Assembly (NCBI GenBank): GCA_013205455.1
Contig: JABMMO010000185.1
Span: forward strand, 1-5,291
DNA: 5,291 bases
Direction of reading: 5' to 3'
From: Actinomycetota bacterium
GTDB taxonomy: Bacteria > Actinomycetota > Actinomycetes > Nanopelagicales > Nanopelagicaceae
Below, piece after piece: positions 1 to 5,291 of the stretch; position 1 is the first letter of the stretch, and each line of letters begins with the position of its first letter. Below the pieces are notes generated by a model that was not told the DNA's origin, searched no databases, and saw only the letters and a list, made by a program, of their open reading frames with translations. Made by a program: the position numbers and the translations under genes.

Positions 1-350
1 ATCTCATAACTTGGAGTTGTTAATTGAACATCCAAAACAATACTTTTTTTACCACTACCGGAATCATATTCCCATTCAGTATTTCCAGATTGAATGGTCT
101 GCTTTAAGGAATCTACTTCTGTCTTAATCGCTTGAGATTTAAATATTGATGCGTAAAATTTTCCTGTTGAAGTATTTTGAATTCTTACAGTTTCGATGCA
201 GTCGCTTTCGGATGCATTATTGCAAATTGAAAGCTCTGCCACTTGCGCGATTGCTGGATCTACTTTAAGCCTTTGATCCGCTCTTGTTGGCGACAGCGGT
301 CCAATTAATATAAGTGAAATAATGATGCTCAAAATTCCAAATTTTTTCAC
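1..350 (-). CDS. Small secreted protein of unknown function, N-terminal part (3' end beyond window)
   Basis: The frame is open for 116 codons from a GTG at 350-348 to the window edge, with no stop. I do not recognise the family. Residues 1-24 form a good Sec signal peptide: MKK, a hydrophobic core of Ile and Leu (about residues 5-17), then Thr-Arg-Ala with likely cleavage before Asp25. The mature part has two cysteines, Cys43 and Cys51, in an Asn/Ser/Glu-rich stretch followed by CIETV. They are the only cysteines in the visible part and could form a disulfide. There is no lipobox, so it is probably secreted or anchored by a part not seen here. The GTG directly follows the potC stop, and an AAAGG ribosome site lies 8 bases upstream inside potC. 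This supports the start and implies translational coupling. GC is 35.7% (125 of 350), lower than the pot genes. The signal peptide makes a real gene likely; the function is open. Confidence 0.8.
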   Translation of the reverse strand, partial: MKKFGILSIIISLILIGPLSPTRADQRLKVDPAIAQVAELSICNNASESDCIETVRIQNTSTGKFYASIFKSQAIKTEVDSLKQTIQSGNTEWEYDSGSGKKSIVLDVQLTTPSYE

Positions 351-1187
351 CTACCGTGCCTTTCTACGGCGGCTGATTATCTGTCCAGCCACAACAATAA
401 AAAGCGCAATAAAGAACATAGAGCTACCGATTACGTTGGCTTGTGCTGGAATACCTCGGGCAGCAGATACATAAACAAACTTCGGAAAAGTAGCGACAGT
501 TCCGGAGTTGAAGTTTGTAATGATGAAATCGTCAAAAGAAAGACTGAAGGAGAGAAGTGCTGCGCCAGCGATACCAGGCATCACTAGTGGCAAAGTTATG
601 TAACGGAAAGTTTCGCGTTCGTTTGCATATAGATCCATCGCTGCTTGCTCTAACCGCGGATCAAGGCTGGCGATACGTGCTTTAACAGTTACTACTACGA
701 ATGAGATGCAGAACATTACGTGCGCAATAATGATTGTGGTCATACCTGGGTTAGTTCGGAAATTCAAGAACATCGCAAGAAGTGATGCACCAAGAACTAC
801 TTCTGGAGTTGCCATAGGTAAGAAAATTAGAAGGTTTATCGCAGAACGCCCTTTAAAGCGATAACGACTAAGCGCAAAAGCAATCATGGTGCCAAGGATG
901 GTTGCAAGAATTGTGGAGATTAATCCGATTTTTAGTGAATTACCCAGTGCTGAGCAAACTTCTGGCGCTCCGCAAGGGTTTTTCCAATTATCGAGTGTGA
1001 ATCCTTTCCAAACTAAATTACTTTTACCGGCGTCATTAAATGAGAATGCAAAGGTGTAAGCGACTGGGATAAATAGATAAATAAATGCTAGTGCGGCGTA
1101 AATCCTGATTAAGTTACGTGCAAACCAACGTGAAGCCCGGTGTGAAAGCGTTGGCATTGGCGCTGGCGCAAGAGTGTTGGTTTTCAT
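351..1187 (-). CDS. potC: Spermidine/putrescine ABC transporter permease PotC
   Basis: This is the second transmembrane subunit of a polyamine importer, in the inner membrane with PotB. The 278 residues match the usual PotC/PotI length. About six membrane segments can be seen, near residues 27-50, 84-107, 117-142, 149-170, 204-226 and 250-271. A basic C-terminal end (RRRKAR) fits a cytoplasmic tail. The coupling loop that docks on the ATPase is present at residues 181-203 (QAAMDLYAN, later ITLP and MPG). The usual EAA starts with Gln here, and the usual Gly seven positions in is Tyr187. The loop between the first two segments has two cysteines, 72 and 78. The ATG overlaps the potB stop as ATGA (1187-1184), so translation is probably coupled. 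The TAG stop at 353-351 is followed at once by the next start. PotI-type is equally possible by name. Confidence 0.93.
   Translation of the reverse strand: MKTNTLAPAPMPTLSHRASRWFARNLIRIYAALAFIYLFIPVAYTFAFSFNDAGKSNLVWKGFTLDNWKNPCGAPEVCSALGNSLKIGLISTILATILGTMIAFALSRYRFKGRSAINLLIFLPMATPEVVLGASLLAMFLNFRTNPGMTTIIIAHVMFCISFVVVTVKARIASLDPRLEQAAMDLYANERETFRYITLPLVMPGIAGAALLSFSLSFDDFIITNFNSGTVATFPKFVYVSAARGIPAQANVIGSSMFFIALFIVVAGQIISRRRKAR
359..365 (-). promoter_or_regulatory. Ribosome binding site for the GTG-start secreted-protein gene
   Basis: On the minus strand AGAAAGG (365-359) lies inside the last codons of potC, with 8 bases between it and the GTG at 350-348. It is the clearest Shine-Dalgarno match at any gene start in the window. 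It favours this GTG over the in-frame TTG at 332-330, which would remove the charged MKK end of the signal peptide. Confidence 0.6.
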
Positions 1188-2089
1188 ACCAATTCATCCG
1201 TTCCAGATTTACGAATGTAGAGCGTTACTAAAATCAAAATGGCTGCCATTAAAGTAAAGGAGAGCGCAGCAGCGGTGGGGTAATCGACAATCGCAAAGAA
1301 GCGCGAATCAATAACGTTACCAATCATTCGAGTATTTGGATTTCCTAATAAGTAAGCATTTACATAATCACCAGCAGCTGGGATAAAAGTTAGAAGGGTC
1401 CCGGCAACAACGCCCGGCATAGATAACGGCACGGTTACTCGGCGAAAAGTGGTTAAACCATTTGCGTAAAGATCGCCAGCTGCTTCGAGTGTTCGTGGGT
1501 CAATACGTTCTAAGCTCGCATAAAGCGGCAGCGTCATGAATGGAAGAAAGTTATAAGTTAAACCAGATACAACCGCAAATGGTGTTGAGGTTAAGCGAAT
1601 GTCATTACTGAAAAACGGAAGCGCTTTTAAAAATGAAACTACCGGTCCCTCATCCCCCAAAATTTGAGTCCAAGCAACGGTGCGGAGCAAGAACGAGGTG
1701 AAAAATGGTGCCACTACAAGAACTAATAAGAAGCTGCGCATTTTTCCAGCTTTAAAAGCAATCATGTATGCCAGTGGGTATGAGATTGCTAAAGCGAGAA
1801 GCGTTGCGATTCCGGCATAGAGAAAAGAGCGGAAAAACTGATCTTTATTTGCGTTGAAGGCATCAAAATAATTTTGAAACCGAAGTGATTGCACATATGT
1901 TCCAACAGCTGCGCCTTCTGGGCGAGTCATAGTGGAGGTACTTGCCAGAGTTGCAATTGGAAGAACAAAAAAACCTATCAACCAGACCATGCCTGGTAGT
2001 AGTAATAGGTAAGGCGTTAGCGATCGCTTCTTTGCTGCATTATCGATAGCTGGCGCACTTGCGTGCGCAGTCGCATGTAAGAATGCCAT
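1184..2089 (-). CDS. potB: Spermidine/putrescine ABC transporter permease PotB
   Basis: This is the first transmembrane subunit of the polyamine importer, 301 residues, pairing with PotC. After a cytoplasmic N-terminal stretch ending in KKR (about 20-22) comes the typical PotB/PotH opening segment (26-50). Further membrane segments lie near 89-111, 119-141, 170-192, 223-245 and 272-293. The EAA coupling loop is at residues 202-224 (EAAGDLYAN, later VTVPL and MPG), with Tyr208 where the family usually has Gly. The following FIPAAGDY and LLGNPNTRMIGN stretches are characteristic of the PotB/PotH branch. The ATG at 2089-2087 is 9 bases after potA, whose stop is doubled (TAA TAA). No strong Shine-Dalgarno precedes it, so coupling to potA is likely. 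The TGA stop shares bases with the potC ATG. PotH is the alternative name. Confidence 0.93.
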   Translation of the reverse strand: MAFLHATAHASAPAIDNAAKKRSLTPYLLLLPGMVWLIGFFVLPIATLASTSTMTRPEGAAVGTYVQSLRFQNYFDAFNANKDQFFRSFLYAGIATLLALAISYPLAYMIAFKAGKMRSFLLVLVVAPFFTSFLLRTVAWTQILGDEGPVVSFLKALPFFSNDIRLTSTPFAVVSGLTYNFLPFMTLPLYASLERIDPRTLEAAGDLYANGLTTFRRVTVPLSMPGVVAGTLLTFIPAAGDYVNAYLLGNPNTRMIGNVIDSRFFAIVDYPTAAALSFTLMAAILILVTLYIRKSGTDELV

Positions 2090-2098
2090 TAGCTTTTA

Positions 2099-3229
2099 TT
2101 AATCGGCTTCGTGATCGACGTCTGCACCGGCAGCAAGATCCTGATCGCCATCAAGTGCGAATGTGTGAGCTGGTTCCCAAGATAGTGAGACGGTATCCCC
2201 CACTTTAATATCAGGAGCGCCGGCATCGTTTTGTTCAAAAACAACTAACTCTTCATCCCACGATGTTTTAACTAAATATTGGGTAGATACGCCTACAAAG
2301 GAGGCATCGGTAACGGTGCCATTTCCAATTGAATTCTTGCTATTAGCATTGATATTCAACTTCTCTGGGCGTACACCAATTAATACTGAATCTCCATGTG
2401 AAGCCATCCGCGTAATTGGAACTTCGATATCGATGCCGTGAATATTTACTGAGGCGTTTGCGCCAGATCTTGAGTTAACTTTGCCTTTAATTAAATTTGA
2501 TTGACCAAGGAAGTTCGCCACGAAAGCAGTTTTTGGTGATTCATAGAGTTCTGCCGGTGAACCCATCTGTTCAATTTTTCCTTGGTTCATAACGGCGATT
2601 GTGTCCGCCATTGTCATTGCTTCTTCTTGATCATGAGTGACGTGAATAAAGGTGATGCCAACTTCCATTTGAATCCGCTTTAATTCAATCTGCATTTGGC
2701 GACGAAGCTTCAAATCAAGCGCGCCAAGCGGTTCATCTAAAAGTAGAACTTCTGGCTTATTTACAATCGCCCGAGCGACCGCAATACGTTGCTGCTGGCC
2801 ACCAGAGAGTTGATTTGGTTTACGTTCCGCAAGATGACCCAGTTCTACCAATTCCAAAACGTTATCTACATCTTTCTTTACATCTTTCACGCCGCGACGA
2901 CGTAAGCCAAATGCGATGTTTTCAAAGATAGTTAGGTGTGGAAAAAGTGCGTAGTTTTGGAAGACCGTATTTACTGGACGTCGATATGGTTTTGCAGTTG
3001 TAATATCGGTATCGCCAATTGAAATCATGCCTTGGGTAGGTTCCTCGAGTCCGGCAATCATTCGTAGCGTTGTAGTTTTTCCGCAACCTGATGGTCCAAG
3101 TAGCGCAAAGAATGAACCGCGCGGCACCGTTAGCGAAAGATCGTCAACAGCAATGAAATCAGCAAACCGCTTTGTTAACTGATTGAGATGTAAATCGCCC
3201 TTGCTATCCGAAACTTTCGGGTTGGACAT
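2099..3229 (-). CDS. potA: Spermidine/putrescine ABC transporter ATP-binding protein PotA
   Basis: This is the cytoplasmic ATPase that powers polyamine import, 376 residues as usual for PotA/PotG. All nucleotide-binding motifs are intact: Walker A GPSGCGKT at 45-52, Q-loop Gln91 (FQNYALFPH), signature LSGGQQQR at 141-148, Walker B VLLLDEP at 161-167 with D-loop LGALD following, and the switch His199 (HVTHD). From about residue 240 on is the regulatory TOBE-type region, with the GVRPEK motif at 285-290. FANFLG-like VANFLGQSN (237-245) marks the boundary typical of the polyamine branch, distinguishing it from maltose or iron ATPases only together with context. The last 17 residues hold seven Asp/Glu and no Lys or Arg. 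The ATG lies 6 bases after the potD stop with no clear ribosome site, so it is probably coupled to potD. Tandem TAA stops end the frame. Confidence 0.95.
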   Translation of the reverse strand: MSNPKVSDSKGDLHLNQLTKRFADFIAVDDLSLTVPRGSFFALLGPSGCGKTTTLRMIAGLEEPTQGMISIGDTDITTAKPYRRPVNTVFQNYALFPHLTIFENIAFGLRRRGVKDVKKDVDNVLELVELGHLAERKPNQLSGGQQQRIAVARAIVNKPEVLLLDEPLGALDLKLRRQMQIELKRIQMEVGITFIHVTHDQEEAMTMADTIAVMNQGKIEQMGSPAELYESPKTAFVANFLGQSNLIKGKVNSRSGANASVNIHGIDIEVPITRMASHGDSVLIGVRPEKLNINANSKNSIGNGTVTDASFVGVSTQYLVKTSWDEELVVFEQNDAGAPDIKVGDTVSLSWEPAHTFALDGDQDLAAGADVDHEAD

Positions 3230-3235
3230 TAGTAC

Positions 3236-4441
3236 TTAGTTGCCAGTTGCTTCATCAAAAGCAGTTTGGAACTTAGTGCTCTCATCTGTTGTGAGACCAC
3301 GGAAGACTTTAACTTTTGCAAGCGTTGCGGCATCTGGGAAAATGTATGGGCTGGCTGCAAGAGCTGGATCAATTTTTTCAAGTTCAGCTTGAGCAGCTTC
3401 TACTGGGCAGATGTAGTTCACGTATGCCGCAACTTGCGCTGCAACTGCAGGTTCGTAGTAGTAGTTAATCAGCGCTTCCGCATTCTTTTTATGGGCTGAA
3501 GTTGAAGGAATTAGTACGTTATCGCTCCAAAGCGTGCCGCCGGAATCTGGAATTGCGAAGTCAAATTTGCCAGCATTTTCACTCTTTAATACAAAGAGAT
3601 CGCCAGACCAACCGATAACCGCAACTGCATCTCCGCTAACCAAACTTTCAGTGTAAGCATTTCCTTTTACTTGTCGGATAAAGCCATCTGCAATTTTTCC
3701 TTTAAGGAAATCAATTGCGTTCATATATTGATCTTCAGTGAACGCACCTGAAGGATCTACACCTTGATATTGCATAATAATTCCCATGGTGTCGCGTAGC
3801 TCAGAGAGCACCATAATCCGACCCTTATTTTCTTTTGCAAAAAGATCATCAATCGTGTGAACGCCTTTTTTAATCTTTTCGGTGTTCCAGCCAAAACCTG
3901 CAAAGCCTGATTGCCAAGTTAGCGAATATTGGCGGCCTTGGTCATAGCCAACATCGTTTAAAATTGCACGGATATTTTTCTTATTTGGAATGTTTGCTTC
4001 ATCGAATTTTGCGGCATATCCAAGTTGAATCCAACGATCAACCATCCAGTCGGTTGGAGTTACTACGTCATAACCAATATCCGAACCAATTTTTAATTGT
4101 CCTTGTACTTTGCCGTAGAAAGTATTGTTGTCATCGATATCTTCTTTATATGTTGGAGTAATTCCAGTCTTCGCGGCAAAGGCTTCAAGAGTTGGGTATT
4201 TCTTAGAATCTTCATCGAAATCTAAGTAATACGGCCAGCTAGCCCACCGTACAATTTTTTCGGTGTCGCTAACATCTTCAACAGTTTTTGTGGCGGTATC
4301 ACCAGAACCAGTTCCGCATGAAGCGAGCGCTACGCTCGCACCGATTGCACCAACGCCAGCGAGTACGCCACGACGTGAGAGCTGTGCATTGATAATTGAC
4401 TTCGTTACTGGGTTTAACTTTTCATTCTGATTGGCGGACAT
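3236..4441 (-). CDS. potD: Polyamine-binding lipoprotein of the ABC importer, PotD/PotF type, Tat-exported
   Basis: This is the extracellular substrate receptor of the importer, 401 residues. The N-terminus has twin arginines at 23-24 (SRRGVLAG), a hydrophobic stretch, and a lipobox LASC with Cys42. It should therefore be exported folded by Tat and anchored by lipid. From residue 62 the protein aligns with PotD. Compared by memory with E. coli PotD, pocket residues appear kept: Trp66 and Trp69 (Trp34/Tyr37), Trp132 (Tyr85), Glu214 and Asp217 (Asp168/Glu171), Trp278 (Trp229), Trp305 and Asp307 (Trp255/Asp257), Tyr343 (Tyr293). Acidic residues plus aromatic box are the hallmark of polyamine binding. 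The position of Gln327 appears to be Arg381. The DIDDNNTFYGKV stretch (101-112) is typical of the family. Putrescine versus spermidine cannot be told; the neighbouring aldehyde dehydrogenase favours putrescine. The ATG at 4441-4439 is needed to include the signal. Confidence 0.92.
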   Translation of the reverse strand: MSANQNEKLNPVTKSIINAQLSRRGVLAGVGAIGASVALASCGTGSGDTATKTVEDVSDTEKIVRWASWPYYLDFDEDSKKYPTLEAFAAKTGITPTYKEDIDDNNTFYGKVQGQLKIGSDIGYDVVTPTDWMVDRWIQLGYAAKFDEANIPNKKNIRAILNDVGYDQGRQYSLTWQSGFAGFGWNTEKIKKGVHTIDDLFAKENKGRIMVLSELRDTMGIIMQYQGVDPSGAFTEDQYMNAIDFLKGKIADGFIRQVKGNAYTESLVSGDAVAVIGWSGDLFVLKSENAGKFDFAIPDSGGTLWSDNVLIPSTSAHKKNAEALINYYYEPAVAAQVAAYVNYICPVEAAQAELEKIDPALAASPYIFPDAATLAKVKVFRGLTTDESTKFQTAFDEATGN

Positions 4442-4501
4442 GGCTCTACTTTCTGGCTCGAAGTGGCGATTTAAATTCCTGTGCGGACTTTACAACCAAA
4501 A
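4442..4501. other. 60-base gap between aldehyde dehydrogenase and potD
   Basis: This is the only non-coding stretch of any size. It has no hairpin with a T-run, so no intrinsic terminator is visible and read-through from the dehydrogenase gene into potD is likely. On the minus strand TTGTAA (4495-4490) and TTAAAT (4474-4469), 15 bases apart, faintly resemble a promoter, but the match and the spacing are poor. An 8-base palindrome ATTTAAAT (4476-4469) is present, too short to call an operator. The potD start is preceded by AGAAAGTAGAGCC, at best a weak ribosome site. Confidence 0.5.
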
Positions 4502-5291
4502 TTAGGCGTTGAGGTTGGTCATGACATGCTTAATTCGGGTGTAATCCTCGAACCCATATTGGGAGAGGTCTTTGCCGTAGCCCGAGTGCTTGAAGCCACC
4601 GTGTGGCATCTCGGCCACGACTGGAATGTGGGTATTGATCCAAACGCAACCAAAATCGAATGCCCGAGCAAGCCGCATGGCTCGACCGTGATCTTTGGTC
4701 CAGATACTGGAAGCTAATCCATATTTCACACCGTTGGCATTTCTGATTGCTTCGGCTTCATCAGTGAACTTCTGGATCGTAATTACTGGTCCAAAAATTT
4801 CATTCTGGATCATCTCATCATCCTGACGAAGGCCCGAAACAACAGTAGGTGGGAAGAAATATCCTGGTTGCTTAAGCGCAACTCCGCCGGTCTGCACCGT
4901 GGCATGGGATGGAGTGCGGTTAAAGAAGTCGCTGACTCGAGCTAATTGATTGGCATTATTAACTGGGCCAACCAGAACATCTTGATCTGGCATACCAATT
5001 GCAATCTTATTCTTGGCTTGGTCAGTTAAAAGCGCGACCATATCGTCGTATGCGCTCGCTTCAACTAAAACGCGAGTCGCAGCGGTGCAATCTTGGCCAG
5101 CGTTGAAATATCCAGCGATTGCAATCGCCTCGGCTGCAGCTTCTAAATCAGCATCATCGAAGACAACTACTGGTGCTTTGCCACCAAGTTCAAGGTGAAC
5201 TTTCTTTAAATTCTTCGCTGCAGATCCGGCAACTTCCATACCTGCTCTTACTGAACCAGTAATGGAAACCATCTGCGGGATTGCATGATCG
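4502..5291 (-). CDS. patD: Gamma-aminobutyraldehyde dehydrogenase, C-terminal part (5' end beyond window)
   Basis: This is an NAD(P)-dependent aldehyde dehydrogenase, probably oxidising 4-aminobutanal from putrescine to GABA in the cytoplasm. The frame is open to the right edge, giving 262 residues plus one base, about the last 55% of a family protein of around 475-500. The Met codon at 5272-5270 is internal: it sits in the MVSITGS cofactor-binding motif and the frame continues upstream as DHAIPQ. Numbering from the first full codon, the general base is Glu34 (LELGGK), the catalytic nucleophile Cys68 (NAGQDCTAATR), and NEIFGPV lies at 163-169. GQDCTAA and the tail EMPHGG, SGYGKDLSQYG, EDYTRIKHVM resemble E. 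coli PatD (YdcW) more than betaine or succinate-semialdehyde dehydrogenases. The pot genes 60 bases downstream fit this assignment. Substrate remains inference; another omega-amino aldehyde is possible. Confidence 0.82.
   Translation of the reverse strand, partial: DHAIPQMVSITGSVRAGMEVAGSAAKNLKKVHLELGGKAPVVVFDDADLEAAAEAIAIAGYFNAGQDCTAATRVLVEASAYDDMVALLTDQAKNKIAIGMPDQDVLVGPVNNANQLARVSDFFNRTPSHATVQTGGVALKQPGYFFPPTVVSGLRQDDEMIQNEIFGPVITIQKFTDEAEAIRNANGVKYGLASSIWTKDHGRAMRLARAFDFGCVWINTHIPVVAEMPHGGFKHSGYGKDLSQYGFEDYTRIKHVMTNLNA

Noticed and set aside
44..50. Run of seven T (A7 on the coding strand) inside the secreted-protein gene
   Set aside because: It could suggest slippage or a sequencing error, but the frame continues open on both sides and no overlapping frame or stop calls for a shift.
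330..332. TTG as an alternative start of the secreted protein
   Set aside because: It would remove the basic N-terminus of the signal peptide and loses the well-spaced AAAGG site of the GTG.
3266..4161. Plus-strand open frames at 3266-3499 and 3964-4161
   Set aside because: Both lie opposite potD coding sequence and their translations look random (many Cys, Arg and Leu without domain pattern).
4469..4495. Possible promoter ahead of potD (TTGTAA, 15 bases, TTAAAT)
   Set aside because: Both boxes are weak and the spacing is short for a housekeeping sigma factor. Too little to call; noted in the gap entry only.
4481..4717. Plus-strand open frame of 78 codons
   Set aside because: It lies opposite the well-conserved C-terminus of the aldehyde dehydrogenase and shows no family features. 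It is a shadow frame.
5013..5198. Plus-strand open frame of 61 codons, rich in Ala and Ser
   Set aside because: It lies opposite the catalytic region of the aldehyde dehydrogenase, and its composition follows from that gene's codons.
5270..5272. ATG that could be taken as the start of the aldehyde dehydrogenase
   Set aside because: It lies within the conserved cofactor-binding motif, the frame stays open to the window edge, and the N-terminal half of the enzyme would be missing. The gene is cut by the window, not short.
1..5291. CRISPR array, tRNA/rRNA, insertion sequence, phage or defence system
   Set aside because: I saw no regularly spaced repeats, terminal inverted repeats, transposase or cloverleaf. 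Nearly all of the window is accounted for by the transport operon and its two partial neighbours.

Overview
The window carries a single block of minus-strand genes. It starts inside an aldehyde dehydrogenase gene at the right edge and ends inside a gene for a small secreted protein at the left edge. Base composition is moderate (about 43-49% GC in two coding stretches I counted by hand; 35.7% in the leftmost 350 bases). The binding protein has a combined twin-arginine and lipobox signal, which is common in Actinobacteria. Together with the protein style, this suggests a low-GC actinobacterium such as the freshwater acI / Nanopelagicales group (Planktophila-like). That placement is inference; there is no marker gene here to settle it.

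Layout in the direction of transcription, right to left: (1) the C-terminal 262 residues of an aldehyde dehydrogenase closest to gamma-aminobutyraldehyde dehydrogenase (5291-4502, start outside the window); (2) a 60-base gap; (3) a Tat-exported lipoprotein that binds polyamines, PotD/PotF type (4441-3236); (4) the ABC ATPase PotA (3229-2099, 6-base gap); (5) the permease PotB (2089-1184, 9-base gap); (6) the permease PotC (1187-351, 4-base ATGA overlap); (7) the first 116 codons of an unrecognised signal-peptide protein. Its GTG start follows the PotC stop codon with no gap (350-1, end outside the window). The only non-coding DNA is the 60-base gap and the very short gene junctions.

How the genes work together: the lipoprotein captures putrescine or spermidine outside the membrane, PotB and PotC form the channel, and PotA drives import by hydrolysing ATP. 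The dehydrogenase would oxidise 4-aminobutanal, made from putrescine, to GABA. The cluster therefore looks like an uptake-plus-catabolism operon using polyamines as a carbon and nitrogen source. The order binding protein, ATPase, permease, permease matches E. coli potFGHI rather than potABCD.

Most of the window is a recognisable system. The least explained part is the secreted protein coupled to the end of potC. No mobile element, CRISPR array, RNA gene or convincing terminator was seen.
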